Of a stretch of 32,852 nt of DNA, positions 7,065 to 17,700 are shown piece after piece. Numbering within the stretch: position 1 is the stretch's first letter; every line of letters starts with the position of its first letter. The stretch comes from Candidatus Moraniibacteriota bacterium (lineage in GTDB: Bacteria; Patescibacteriota; Minisyncoccia; Moranbacterales; GCA-2747515): positions 23,218-56,069 of the forward strand of contig JALVQA010000004.1 of the NCBI GenBank assembly GCA_027031495.1. The letters run 5' to 3'. A model generated the notes under the pieces. The model worked only from the letters and a program-made list of their open reading frames with translations. It was not told the origin of the DNA and did not search any database. The position numbers and the translations under genes were made by a program.

Positions 7065-9206
7065 CTACTTCTGCTCCAGACCGTCAAAACTTTTCGCGAT
7101 TTTTTTGATACCGGCACCGGCAAAGGCGATGGTATACGTGTTTTCATCCTGCGCAACAATCAAGCCAGTGCCAAACTGTGGATGCGCAACAGCTGTGCCA
7201 TCAGCAAATGCGTTGAGTGCTGTCTGTTCACGTGTTTTGTGTGCATGATGCGTGTACATACTGTCGTGTACATGAGTATGGTCTTCATGATAAAGTTCTT
7301 TTGGAATGTCCGCCAAAAAGCGGCTCGGCATATTTGCCTGCATTGAGCCAAACACGAGGCGTTGATGTGCGTGTGTAATGTAGAGTTTTTTCATTGCACG
7401 CGTCATGCCAACGTACATCAGGCGACGCTCCTCTTCAAGTTCTTTGACAGAAAGTTGTGAGCGGGCATGTGGCAATAATCCTTCTTCAAGGCCAACTATA
7501 AAGACAATGGGAAATTCAAGGCCCTTTGCGCTATGCAGCGTCATAAGGTGCACAGCATCGTCATCCCGATCAATCGTATCCGTGTCTGCAGCAAGTGATG
7601 TTTGCTCAAGAAACGTTGCAAGCGCTGTAAGCGCATCGCCATCATATTCTTTTGCAATATTGATTAGTTCTCCGATGTTCTCATGGCGTGATTCGTTTTC
7701 GCTCTTGTCTTCACCGCGCGATAACATCTCTTTATACCCTGTTGTGATGTAGACGTCAGCAATAAGTTGCGCCAGTGTTTTTGTTTGTGCCGTATCACGC
7801 ATTTTCGCAATCATTTCACAGAAAGCGGCAATTGCCTTTTTGCGCGCCGCACTCACACCATCCATGACACCGTCTTTTTGCAACAAAAGCCCGGCAGAGA
7901 GCATATCTGTATCGTGCATGAGCGCAAAAGTTTGCCATGCGGCAAATGTTTTTGCGCCAATACCGCGTGGCGGAACATTGATAATCCGCTCAAGCGCTAC
8001 ACGATCAGCGCCATTGAGAATAACGCGCAAATACGCAACAATATCTTTAATCTCCTTACGTTCATAAAACTTCGTTCCACCAACAATGCGGTAAGGGATG
8101 TTTTCACGCATAAGTGCCTCCTCAATAACACGTGACTGCGCATTTACGCGATAGAGTACAACCATGTCACGATAGTGCCACTCGTCTTGGCGGGCTTTTC
8201 TGATCATCTGCGCCACATACCGTGCTTCGCCTCGCTCCGACGGTGCTGCGTAGAGCGTAATCGCTTCACCGCTTCCGTTTTCTGTCCACAAGACCTTATG
8301 GCGTTGGTTTTCATTCTTGTGAATAACTGCCGTTGCGGCATCAAGGATGATTTGTGTTGAGCGGTAGTTCTGTTCAAGCGTGATAATCTTTGCGTGTGGA
8401 TAGTCTTTCTCAAAATTGAGAATATTTGTAATATCCGCCTCGCGGAACATGTAGATTGATTGGTAATCATCGCCGATAATAAAGAGATTTTTGTGCTTTT
8501 GCGCAAGCAGTGTTATGAGGCGATACTGCATGTGATTTGTATCTTGATACTCATCAACAAGGATGTGTTTAAATTGGTGATGGTAGCGCGCTAAAACATC
8601 CGGGTGTTCTTCAAAAAGACGCACAACAAAGACGATAAGGTCATCAAAGTCAAGTGCATTTGTTTGTGCGAGCACTTTTTCATACTCTTTATAAATTTGC
8701 GCGACAACTTCCTCAAAAAAACTGCCGGCATGTGCGGCAAATTGATCAGCTGTGAGAAGTGCGTTTTTTGCGCGTGAAATCGCAGCACGCACCGCTGCCG
8801 GTGCAAATTGCTTTGCATCAATGTTTAAATCTTTGAAAATCCTTTTAATTACACTTATTTGATCGGTGTTGTCTAAGATAGTAAATGAGCGATCTCGCCC
8901 AAGATGATGGATGTCGCGACGCAAAAAACGCACACACACACTGTGAAATGTCCCCATAACAGGCATCTGTACACCGTCGCCAAGCAACTGCGTGATACGC
9001 TCGCGCATCTCATCGGCAGCCTTATTTGTAAATGTCACAGCAACAATAGACGTCGGCGCTTCACCGCGTTTGATAAGGTACGCGATGCGGCGCGTAAGCG
9101 TCATTGTTTTGCCACTACCGGCACCGGCAAGAATAAGGAGTGGCCCATCCGGCGCTGTAACCGCCTCGCGCTGTTTATCATTGAGACCTTTGAGAATCGT
9201 ATCCAT
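7065..9206 (-). CDS. pcrA/uvrD-like: UvrD/PcrA-family superfamily 1 DNA helicase
   Basis: With the start at 9206 the protein has 713 residues, normal for PcrA/UvrD. The motifs are in order: Q-motif GLNDKQREAV, Walker A GAGSGKT (28-34), VTFTNKAADEM (Ia), VDEYQDTNHMQ (II, Walker B), GDDYQSIY (III), LEQNYRST (IV), LMTLHSAKGLEFPIVFI (V) and RLMYVGMTRA (VI). The tail AHPQFGTGLIVA..ENTYTIAF matches the C-terminal Tudor-like domain that contacts RNA polymerase in PcrA. It is a 3'-5' helicase in nucleotide-excision and mismatch repair and in removal of protein roadblocks. The ORF track adds 33 upstream residues, rich in Cys and unlike the family; MDTILKGLNDKQREAV is the natural start and an extended -10 lies just ahead. 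It is convergent with the recombinase (34-bp gap, no strong terminator). Confidence 0.95.
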   Translation of the reverse strand: MDTILKGLNDKQREAVTAPDGPLLILAGAGSGKTMTLTRRIAYLIKRGEAPTSIVAVTFTNKAADEMRERITQLLGDGVQMPVMGTFHSVCVRFLRRDIHHLGRDRSFTILDNTDQISVIKRIFKDLNIDAKQFAPAAVRAAISRAKNALLTADQFAAHAGSFFEEVVAQIYKEYEKVLAQTNALDFDDLIVFVVRLFEEHPDVLARYHHQFKHILVDEYQDTNHMQYRLITLLAQKHKNLFIIGDDYQSIYMFREADITNILNFEKDYPHAKIITLEQNYRSTQIILDAATAVIHKNENQRHKVLWTENGSGEAITLYAAPSERGEARYVAQMIRKARQDEWHYRDMVVLYRVNAQSRVIEEALMRENIPYRIVGGTKFYERKEIKDIVAYLRVILNGADRVALERIINVPPRGIGAKTFAAWQTFALMHDTDMLSAGLLLQKDGVMDGVSAARKKAIAAFCEMIAKMRDTAQTKTLAQLIADVYITTGYKEMLSRGEDKSENESRHENIGELINIAKEYDGDALTALATFLEQTSLAADTDTIDRDDDAVHLMTLHSAKGLEFPIVFIVGLEEGLLPHARSQLSVKELEEERRLMYVGMTRAMKKLYITHAHQRLVFGSMQANMPSRFLADIPKELYHEDHTHVHDSMYTHHAHKTREQTALNAFADGTAVAHPQFGTGLIVAQDENTYTIAFAGAGIKKIAKSFDGLEQK

Positions 9207-9213
9207 ACTGACA

Positions 9214-9222
9214 ATTGTACCA
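9214..9222 (-). promoter_or_regulatory. Extended -10 of helicase gene
   Basis: The minus strand reads TGGTACAAT, ending eight bases before the helicase ATG. The transcript would therefore be leaderless or nearly so. The same 9-mer occurs ahead of the tandem PilB gene and the 453-residue gene. Confidence 0.55.
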
Positions 9223-9233
9223 CACGACATATT

Positions 9234-9262
9234 TTGACATAAACATGTACAAGTGCTACAAT
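9234..9262 (+). promoter_or_regulatory. Consensus promoter of DHH-like gene
   Basis: TTGACA (9234-9239), 17-base spacer, TACAAT (9257-9262) with TG one base upstream of the -10. Transcription would start near 9269, leaving about 20 bases before the ATG. It is divergent from the helicase promoter within the same 84-bp gap. Confidence 0.8.
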
Positions 9263-9290
9263 TCTGTGATATTTTGACAGCTCCAAGAGC

Positions 9291-10358
9291 ATGGCAGACA
9301 CACATTCTACAACACTCGGTGCACGTACGCCTCTCATTCTTCTCCCGCCGACACCATCACTTGATGCTGTCTGTGCAGCGTATGCGCTAAGTCATTTTTT
9401 TGAGACGCGTACGGCACATCCGGTTATTACGTGTACCGATACAATCCACGATAGCGCCACCTTTCTTAAAAAACCGCAAAAAAGTACAACAACTATCAGA
9501 GGATTGCAAGATTTCATTATTCAGTTTGACACGACACACAACGCCATTGACGATATTGAGATCTCTCGCGAAGAAAAAACAGTACATATTATCATCACGC
9601 CACAAAATGATTTTATTGATCCGCGTGATTTCTCCTTTGCACCGTCACGCCTTCACTACGACGCTATTTTTCTTGTTGGCACAGATACTCTTGAGGCCAC
9701 AAAACTTACAACACCGGAAAATCTTTCACTTCTTGAAGAATTGCCACGTACTGTTTATGTATCGTCACCGAAAGCGCCGATCATAAGCATGCACGTTTAT
9801 GAAGATCTTTGGCGCTTTAGTACAGAAAGTGTTACTGGAGCTGTCGCGCATGATCTTCTTGCGGGCATCGTTGCTGCAACTGACGGCTTGCGCTCCGAAA
9901 CTATTACAGCAGATATTTTCCGTACCGGCAGTACCCTCATGCAATCCGGTGGCGACTTGCAAGCAATTATGCTCGCACTTTACAAAACAGTGTCTTTTGA
10001 TTTTCTTCGCTCGTGGGGTGATGTTCTTGATAAACTTACGCTCAGCCCATCAAAACGTGTTGCGGCGGCATTTGTCACAAAAGACTATGACATACCGCTT
10101 CTCTCTCTTATCCTGCAGAGAACCGCGCAATTTCTTCCACATGTTCATATCTTCGGCATATTCTGGACATTACACACAACACCACAGATAACACAGGGTG
10201 TTATACTTCCGACACATACTATTTCACAAACACTTTTAGAGGACATTTTTTCAACAGTGTCACCGGCACCACATAACTGTTTCTTCGTTACCTCTTCCGC
10301 AAAACCGCAATCCATCATTACACACATCGACGCACACCTCGAAAGACAGCGCGAATAA
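9291..10358 (+). CDS. Degenerate DHH-phosphoesterase-like protein
   Basis: The 355-residue protein is soluble, with no signal peptide. The N-terminal PPTPSLDAVCAAYALSHFFE aligns by pattern with DHH motif I (H.npDgDalgs..aL of NrnA/RecJ-like enzymes), but the usual His and first Asp are replaced. DAIFLVGTDTLE may correspond to motif II. A canonical DHH triad was not found, so it may be a catalytically dead or much-diverged relative of NrnA/RecJ. The ATG at 9291 is close to a consensus promoter, with only a weak AAGAG ribosome site. The tandem PilB gene follows after 31 bp but has its own -10. The family call is tentative; the gene itself is secure because of length and promoter. Confidence 0.6.
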   Translation: MADTHSTTLGARTPLILLPPTPSLDAVCAAYALSHFFETRTAHPVITCTDTIHDSATFLKKPQKSTTTIRGLQDFIIQFDTTHNAIDDIEISREEKTVHIIITPQNDFIDPRDFSFAPSRLHYDAIFLVGTDTLEATKLTTPENLSLLEELPRTVYVSSPKAPIISMHVYEDLWRFSTESVTGAVAHDLLAGIVAATDGLRSETITADIFRTGSTLMQSGGDLQAIMLALYKTVSFDFLRSWGDVLDKLTLSPSKRVAAAFVTKDYDIPLLSLILQRTAQFLPHVHIFGIFWTLHTTPQITQGVILPTHTISQTLLEDIFSTVSPAPHNCFFVTSSAKPQSIITHIDAHLERQRE

Positions 10359-10367
10359 TGGTACAAT
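10359..10367 (+). promoter_or_regulatory. Extended -10 of tandem PilB gene
   Basis: TGGTACAAT at 10359-10367, overlapping the end of the preceding gene. Start of transcription is expected near 10374, about 16 bases before the ATG. There is no recognisable -35. Confidence 0.5.
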
Positions 10368-10389
10368 AGAAAAAAATATCATTTTTTCT

Positions 10390-13300
10390 ATGTTACATCC
10401 ATCATCACTCGGGTCGGGTAATCGCCCACAAATTCAAGCAAAACAAGTTTCGCGCACAATTCGTGAATTGCGTCGCAAATCGGAAGAAGAAAAAACGGCA
10501 GCATTTGCTCACGAAATCGGTGCGCCATATGTCGATCTTAATCTCATGCCTGTTGATGATACTGTCGTACGCCTTATTACGGAAGAAGAAGCACGTACAT
10601 ATGGCATCGCACCGTTTCATAAAGCAGGGCGACTCGTGCGCATTGCGGCAATCAACCCAAAAGATGAAAAAACGAGAGCGTTTATTGCGCAGCGTGCCAA
10701 AGAGATGCGGTGGCGCGTTAATCTTTACGTTGCATCACTTTCTTCCCTCAAAAAAGCATGGCGTGCTTACAAGAAGCCTCTCATCGAAAAAGTTGATGCG
10801 CTCAATCTCACTATTGATCAAGAAACACTATCGGAATCAGCACGCGCTATCAGAAATCTTCGTGAGCTTGTTGATGGCATTGGTGATTTTTCTGTCACAC
10901 AAGTTATGCAGATTATTTTTGCAGGTGGCGTCGCTCTCGGCGCAAGTGATATTCACATTGAGCCAGAGCGCAAACGATTGCGCCTACGCTATCGTATTGA
11001 CGGCATTTTGCACGACGTCGGTGATCTTCCACGACGTCTGTACAATTCCATCATCAATCGCATCAAAGTCATGAGTAACATGAAGGTTAACGTACGCGAT
11101 ATTGCGCAGGACGGACGCCTTTCTATCAACCTTGAGGAGCAGGGACGTATTGATGTACGCGTAAGCACAATTCCCGGCAACTACGGCGAGAGCGTCGTTA
11201 TGCGTCTTCTCATAAAGGACAACAGCATCATTGACCTCTCTGAAATGGGTATTCGCGGCTTTGCAGACGAGCTTCTTCGTAAAGAGTCGGAAAAACCAAA
11301 TGGCATGATCGTAACAACCGGTCCGACGGGAAGTGGTAAAACAACAACGCTCTATGCCCTCTTACGTCGCTTGAATAAGCCTGGTGTAAAAATTATCACT
11401 ATTGAAGATCCGATTGAATATGAAATTGAAGGCATTTCTCAGACACAAGTTTCTCATGATGGCAAATACACATTCGCAAAGGGACTTCGCGCAATCGTTC
11501 GTCAAGATCCTGATATTATTCTTGTTGGCGAAATTCGCGACGACGAAACAGCTGATATCGCCGTTAATGCGGCGCTTACCGGTCACCTTGTTCTCACAAC
11601 TATCCACGCAAATAACGCTGCCGCAACAATTCCACGCTTCCTTGAGCTTGGCGTCAAACCATCGCTAATTGCGCCATCCATGAATGCGCTTATGGCACAG
11701 CGTCTTGTGCGTCGCCTTTGCGTGCACTGCCGCGAAAAATACGAACCAGCAGTCGAGACACTTGATACAATTAAGCGCCTCCTCGCCGTCATTTCACCAA
11801 AGGCAAAAGTAACGATCCCAAAAGATGTTAATACTCTTTACCGCCCAAAGGGCTGCGTGAAGTGTGGTGGCACCGGATACAAGGGACGTATCGGTATTTT
11901 TGAGATCTTTACTATTACGGAAACAATTGAAAAGATCGTGCTTGATATGGGCACAGAAGAGGAAATCATGCGTGCGGCAATGGAGGACGGCATGATGACA
12001 ATGACGCAGGATGGTATTCTCAAAGCGGTAGAGGGTATTACGTCTATGGAGGAAGTGTGGCGCGTCACCGCTGAGGGCGATTTTCTTGAAGACGTCTATA
12101 ACCGCATCATGGAACAATCACTTGCACGCGCCATTGTTGTTGAAAATACAGTTGTCAATGATATTGCAACAATTATACGTGACTCAAAAGCGTTGAGTGA
12201 GCGTATAGCGAAAGCTAATCAAAAAGAGGTTCTTAAGATTATTCTTGCAGCAGGTCTTTTGAGTAATGCTGGCGACATTCACATTGAGCCGGAGGCTGAT
12301 GGCGTTGCCGTTCGCTTCCGCATTGACGGCGTATTGCAGTTTATTGGCAAGATAGCGACCAATGAGTACCCCTCAATGCTCTCAAAACTCAAATTAATCA
12401 GCGGCCTCAAGACAGATGAACGCTATGGCGTTGCTGACAGCCGCTTTTCCATCGTTCTTGATGAACCACTTGGTGATCATGATTCACAACGCGTTGACGT
12501 TCGTGTCTCCTTTATTGTGAGTGGCTTTGGCGAAACTATTGTTATGCGTCTTCTCAATCAGTCTGCAACATCACTTAAACTTGACTCCCTCGGTATTCGC
12601 GAACAAAACCTCAAAAAACTTCTTGATTCTGTAAAGAAGCCATATGGCATTGTTCTCAATACAGGCCCAACCGGCAGCGGTAAAACAACAACACTTTACA
12701 GTCTTCTCTCACACCTCAACAAACCGGAAGTAAAAATTATCACCGTTGAAGATCCGATTGAGTATCAGGTGGACGGCATTTTGCAAACGCAAGTTGATGA
12801 GGACGCTGGGTATACATTTGCAAATGCCTTACGCGCACTCCTGCGTCAGAATCCGGATATCATGATGATTGGTGAAATTCGTGACGAAGAGACAGCGCAA
12901 ATTGCAGTACAGGCAGCTCTTACGGGACATTTAATCCTCTCAACGCTTCATACAAATTCTAGCGCCGTCTCCATTCAACGACTTATGAATATGGGTGTTA
13001 GCGCGGAAGATCTCGCAACAAGTGTTAACGCTTTCATGGCGCAGCGCCTTGTGCGCGTGCTCTGTCCACACTGCAGAAAAGAAGTTACACCAACAAACGA
13101 GGAACGGACAATTCTAGAAAACGTACTTAAAACACTTTCAAAAGCGAGTGGTGTTACGCTACCACAAACTGAAAAAATTTATAAACCAGTTGGATGCGAA
13201 CATTGCCACTTTGGCTACAAAGGACGCACTGTCATTAGCGAGATTCTTGTTGTTGATCAAGAAGTTCAGGATATGATCAGTACAGGAGAACTTGCCATAC

Positions 13301-13416
13301 ATATCATTGAGCATGCTGTCGAAAAAGGTATGATTACAATGACACAGGACGGCGCCCTTAAGGTGTTTGAAGGCATAACGTCCATTGAAGAATTGCAGCG
13401 TGTCACAGAGCTCTAG
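10390..13416 (+). CDS. pilB-like: Tandem double PilB/GspE-type assembly ATPase
   Basis: At 1008 residues the protein is nearly twice the usual PilB length (about 560) and carries two full ATPase modules. Module 1 (1-570) has a GspE N-terminal domain, GASDIHIEPE, Walker A GPTGSGKTTTLY (311-), Asp box IITIEDPIEYEI, Walker B RQDPDIILVGEIRDDET, His box TGHLVLTTIHANNA and a CxxC pair (C444/C447, C489/C492) for zinc. Module 2 (about 575-1008) lacks the full N domain but repeats NAGDIHIEPE, Walker A (759-), VEDPIEYQVDG, RQNPDIMMIGEIRDEET, TGHLILSTLHTNSS and cysteines C892/C895, C936/C939. Both copies look catalytically intact. PilB is a cytoplasmic hexameric ATPase that drives pilus extension; two fused modules could form a ring from fewer chains. 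Neither a pilT- nor a pilC-like gene is in the window. The reading frame is continuous across the junction, so this is not an assembly merge with a stop. Confidence 0.93.
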   Translation: MLHPSSLGSGNRPQIQAKQVSRTIRELRRKSEEEKTAAFAHEIGAPYVDLNLMPVDDTVVRLITEEEARTYGIAPFHKAGRLVRIAAINPKDEKTRAFIAQRAKEMRWRVNLYVASLSSLKKAWRAYKKPLIEKVDALNLTIDQETLSESARAIRNLRELVDGIGDFSVTQVMQIIFAGGVALGASDIHIEPERKRLRLRYRIDGILHDVGDLPRRLYNSIINRIKVMSNMKVNVRDIAQDGRLSINLEEQGRIDVRVSTIPGNYGESVVMRLLIKDNSIIDLSEMGIRGFADELLRKESEKPNGMIVTTGPTGSGKTTTLYALLRRLNKPGVKIITIEDPIEYEIEGISQTQVSHDGKYTFAKGLRAIVRQDPDIILVGEIRDDETADIAVNAALTGHLVLTTIHANNAAATIPRFLELGVKPSLIAPSMNALMAQRLVRRLCVHCREKYEPAVETLDTIKRLLAVISPKAKVTIPKDVNTLYRPKGCVKCGGTGYKGRIGIFEIFTITETIEKIVLDMGTEEEIMRAAMEDGMMTMTQDGILKAVEGITSMEEVWRVTAEGDFLEDVYNRIMEQSLARAIVVENTVVNDIATIIRDSKALSERIAKANQKEVLKIILAAGLLSNAGDIHIEPEADGVAVRFRIDGVLQFIGKIATNEYPSMLSKLKLISGLKTDERYGVADSRFSIVLDEPLGDHDSQRVDVRVSFIVSGFGETIVMRLLNQSATSLKLDSLGIREQNLKKLLDSVKKPYGIVLNTGPTGSGKTTTLYSLLSHLNKPEVKIITVEDPIEYQVDGILQTQVDEDAGYTFANALRALLRQNPDIMMIGEIRDEETAQIAVQAALTGHLILSTLHTNSSAVSIQRLMNMGVSAEDLATSVNAFMAQRLVRVLCPHCRKEVTPTNEERTILENVLKTLSKASGVTLPQTEKIYKPVGCEHCHFGYKGRTVISEILVVDQEVQDMISTGELAIHIIEHAVEKGMITMTQDGALKVFEGITSIEELQRVTEL

Positions 13417-13444
13417 GATACACTTAACAACAAAATTTGGCATA

Positions 13445-13473
13445 TAAAAAACCTCTACACCGAGGTTTTTTTA
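13445..13473. terminator. Bidirectional terminator between tandem PilB and secretion cluster
   Basis: A-run, AACCTC, loop TACACC, GAGGTT, T-run. Stem plus A/T arms serve both converging transcripts. Confidence 0.85.
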
Positions 13474-13486
13474 TTTTGATCATTTT

Positions 13487-14677
13487 TTATAACTCAATGC
13501 GATAAAGACGTCCATCAAGGACGTTCGTAAAGAAGAGCGCACTCTCGTCCGGTGCGAGAAAGAGATCAAATGCCTGATATCGTGTACCGGAATTAATAAC
13601 GTCATCAAGATTAAGAATGCGACTTTTCTTATTTGTTGCAACATCAATTTTCCAAAACGTATCGCGATCACCTGTTGGAAAAGCACAGTAAACAATGTGA
13701 CTATTTGATGACCACACACATTTTCGAACGTTCGTTGGAACGTGCAAATTCTTATATTCTCCACCATTAATATTCATAACACCAATCATACGAGCATTAC
13801 TTCCACGATTCTGCGTAGAACTTACAAGAATACGCTCACCATCGGGTGAGAAGAGAAAATCTGCATTGTAATGACCTCTAAAGATCGTTTTTACAACAGG
13901 ATCAGTGTCGAGAAGACTCACAATATTCAGTTCTGTTAATTCATATGGATTTGGCGGACGCCAGAATGCAACACGTGATGACTGTGGGATACTGGTAAAG
14001 CGTGTTCCCTTTGCAACATTTTCCGCAAGAATACGCCACTCACTTCCATCGTATTTTGAAACATTCAATGTTGTTCGGCGTGTTTTCTCATCAAAAAATG
14101 TGTAAAGAATCTGATCGCCAGCCGTCGTCCAATCAACACGATCAATACCACGCTTAAGTTGCTTACCGCGATGTGTACGATGATCGAAAAAATATATGCG
14201 CACACCGTTTTTGTCTGCAAATTTTGTAAGCACACGCTTCTTATCTGGCGCCCACGCTACATATACAAGACCGGGAAGTGACTTATCAGAGAAAACTTTC
14301 TCCGTCCCACCGATAAGAGGCACTTCAAAAACCTTACCCGTATCCCTGTCATAAAAGCGAATAACGCCTTTATCTTTATCAATGGTTGGCGAAATGACAC
14401 GCCGTTTCGTCACGGGAATAATGCGATCATCCTTCTTATTCCTTTGTACAACCTTTTCTTGACGCGCCACATCATCATCGCTTTTTTCCTGTACATCGCG
14501 CGCAACTGCGCTTGTTTTTTTCTCTGATGACGTTTTTGTCGCTCGTTCAACAGTTTCTCTTTTGCTGTTTGTTCGCACACGGTCATCCTTTGCATCGTTA
14601 AATGCAAAGTTGTAAATACCAAGAAAAATAAGAACAACACTTAAAAGAATTGATGATATAATAAATACTTTTTTCAC
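13487..14677 (-). CDS. Membrane-anchored beta-propeller (TolB/WD40-like) protein
   Basis: The 396-residue protein starts with GTG. The N-terminus MKKVFIISSILLSVVLIFLGIY is a signal anchor. A charged, low-complexity linker (about 28-85, Lys/Arg/Asp-rich) leads to repeated blade-like units with APDKKRVLTKF, SPDGERILVSS and APDESALFFTN, the S/A-PDG/K hairpin typical of TolB/PD40 propellers. It would be held on the outside of the cytoplasmic membrane as a protein-interaction scaffold. It is the last gene of the minus-strand secretion cluster, 33 bp after the 1227-residue gene, so it probably belongs to that surface apparatus. No good ribosome site is visible, so translation may be coupled or the start could be slightly different. 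Confidence 0.75.
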   Translation of the reverse strand: MKKVFIISSILLSVVLIFLGIYNFAFNDAKDDRVRTNSKRETVERATKTSSEKKTSAVARDVQEKSDDDVARQEKVVQRNKKDDRIIPVTKRRVISPTIDKDKGVIRFYDRDTGKVFEVPLIGGTEKVFSDKSLPGLVYVAWAPDKKRVLTKFADKNGVRIYFFDHRTHRGKQLKRGIDRVDWTTAGDQILYTFFDEKTRRTTLNVSKYDGSEWRILAENVAKGTRFTSIPQSSRVAFWRPPNPYELTELNIVSLLDTDPVVKTIFRGHYNADFLFSPDGERILVSSTQNRGSNARMIGVMNINGGEYKNLHVPTNVRKCVWSSNSHIVYCAFPTGDRDTFWKIDVATNKKSRILNLDDVINSGTRYQAFDLFLAPDESALFFTNVLDGRLYRIEL

Positions 14678-14710
14678 AGTATTTTGTTTTATTTTCTTAC
14701 AGGGTTATTC

Positions 14711-17700
14711 TTACTGACGTCGACGTGCACTTGGAGAAGTAGAATACCACCAAATGAGCGCCACAATAAATACAACTATGCCGACTGCGAGGAAGATGCG
14801 GAACAAGAAAAGTATTGCCTCTGGACCGTTAATACCAAGTGCCGCAAAGAATGCTGCTGGTGCTGAGAGCGAACCAGCATTAACATCTTCTGCGTATTCC
14901 ACCTGCATATTGCCATCAAAATAGAGCGGTGCAAGTTGTTGATCCGTGTAACTCCAGGCATCTCGCACCAATTGTCGCACATCCACCGGTAACTGAAACA
15001 CTGCTTTTGCCATAACATTTGAGCTTTCACCCGGAAATTTATTTGTTCCATCTACGGTGAAAGCATTACCAGGCGCACCCATCAGCACACCGTTTGAATA
15101 CCAATTTATTTCCGTCATTGGCATAAGCCATCGTGGACGAGGACTCGCAAAAACTGTCGGTGAACTATGTGGCAATGCGAGAAAAACAGTTTTACTATAC
15201 TGTGGGACAGGTCCACCTTTCTCCGTATCACTCTTATACGTTGCAACCTCTTTCTGCACAAGCCCCTTGCACTGTGATGAACCGGTCGTACCATCGTCAA
15301 ATACCTTCCTCTCATCACAGAATGACACGTATGGCTCAACAACAACAAATTTTCGCGTTACCTCTATTGCCTTGCCGCTACCATACTCTCGCTTATCATT
15401 ATCCTTACCATCTTTCTCCCCAATGCTGTTTGCAGAAACTGTTATGATATATTCTGTGCCAGGCTCTCCTGTAACAAAGAAGTAATTACATACTGATTCT
15501 TTTGCATCATCTTCCTTTATACCGGACTCAAAGCACTTGAAACCATCCGGCTTGTAGAGTGGCTCATTATTAATCGCCCATCGATAGTTCATGTACTGCG
15601 CATAACCACTGAGACGTTTATCAAGAGCGAGTTTCAACAACTGCCCCTTTACTATCGGGCACTTTACGATTTGACCAGGCTCATCTTCACATATCACTGG
15701 CGCATCAAGCGACCCAGCGGTTTGCTCCGCCTTATTCACGGAATAAACACGCATTTTATTTGATGCTCTCGCTATGCGGAATGTAATATCAGCACGCCCG
15801 CGACTCACATCATACTCATGAAGCTCATGCGCCGTCAAATCAAAATCTTCTTCAACAAATACACGCACACGCAGATAGGTAAAATCTGAGTCTTCATCAG
15901 GAAACAAACCGTTCGGCGCATCTTCCTTATTTTCCTCTGGCAACTGTGGCATCGGAAGATTATCCGGTATATTCAACTTAAAACTCAATTCGGATAAGCC
16001 ATTACCCTTTAGTGGCGTAACCTCACCCTTGAAACCAATCTCATCATTATCAGCAAACACACCCTTTCCGAGATCAAGATTTCCCGACGATCCTGCAATC
16101 AAACGCCAGTTATCAGGATCAAAATCAGCGGTACCATTCTCACTTCGCCACACAGACCACTTGTAGCGCAATCTATCGCCTTTATATTTTGCATTTGCAA
16201 TTGTTGATTTTATTGTTACAGTGTCACCCATATTGGCATAAAGATCCTTCGTTAAATCAGAGATACTTGGATCGTTCACAGGGTTATTTGGCGAGACGCT
16301 CAAATCAACTTCCAACTTCTTTGCAGCGCCGCCTTGCGCCGGCTTCACAAAGGCATCTTTTGAATGTGTCAGACAGTTGTTAAATGCCGCCTCTGGACCA
16401 CCGGCATCAGCAAAAGAAATCGCCGGGATTTTTACATCATAGCCACGAATTTCTACTTGATAGTGTCCCGTCTGTGATGGAACACCCACTTTCGAGATAC
16501 CGGTATAATCACATGCATTATTTACCGTCGCAAACATGATCATATTCGATGAATCTGGGTGCTTTGTTGCATTCATTGACGTTCCTTCTACGATAACACC
16601 AACTTCATCGCCCGGTGTATAAATCCATGTAAAAGAATCCTGCCCGAGACCAACAATAGTCGCCTCATCATTAACACCATTGTCAGACGTGTCCTGATCG
16701 TAAGGATCTGTATGATAGAACAATTCTCCACTTCCTACGCCAGGCCCACCCTCAAGCTCCCCTCGCGGAAACCCTTCATTGCCTCCATCTTCAGCGCTTG
16801 CACCGGCTTGCTCGCCGTGCGCATCTCGCGGAAAGAGGTGAAAGCGCTGGATATCATCGGCAGTGATTTTCGGTGGAAAACACTCTTTTATAATGTCATC
16901 TTCGTCAAAAATGTGCTTTCCTTCACTTACAACACCGTTGTAATTGCGTCCATACAACTCTGCCTCACACGAATAGTAGTCACTAAGAACGTATGAGTCA
17001 CGATAGAGCGTTATCAATTTCGCATCTATAGCATTCTCTGGGTCCTGTGCTGTATCAGTTTCATCGTCATATACTTGATTTTGTGGTGGCGGCCAGAACG
17101 ACTGTAGCGCTTGAATATCTTTGTCATTACACTGAAAAATTGTAAACTTGCCATCTGGATCAACTACATATCCTCTTTCTGCAGGATCAGCTGGCTTATA
17201 TCGCTCCTGAGCATCGTACGTCCATGCTGGCAGGTCGCCAAGTGCCTTCATGCGTGTGTCAATATCATCTATCGTATACTCAAGTGCATCTTTGTCCACA
17301 CACACAGCAATTTCACCTTCATCGCATTTAACAATCCCTTTGTCACGAAGCGCGCCAAGAAACCCGCCAGCATCTTGACTAACGAGCGACTTACATGTCG
17401 GCTGACCTGTGACAGCACAAATATTAAAAATGTTTGATGTTCTGTTAATGTTTGTTATAAATGACCCGTGCGAATCTCTTTTCACAGCACCGCCTTCACC
17501 GCCTTTCCCGCCTGCGCCACCGGCACCGCCAGAACCACCGGCACCGCCACCACCGGCGCCTGCGCCACCGGCACCGCCTTCACCGCCTTCACCGCCTTCA
17601 CCGCCCTCAACATCCAATTCCTTTTCTCGTTCAATTCTATCGCTTATCTGATACGCCGGACACTCAAGTTCCTCATTCCGCACACATACCGGCACCTTAC

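Noticed and set aside
17504-17609. Possible CRISPR-like repeat array
   Set aside because: Units are 9 bp without spacers and stay in frame as GGEGG/GGAGG codons of the secreted protein.
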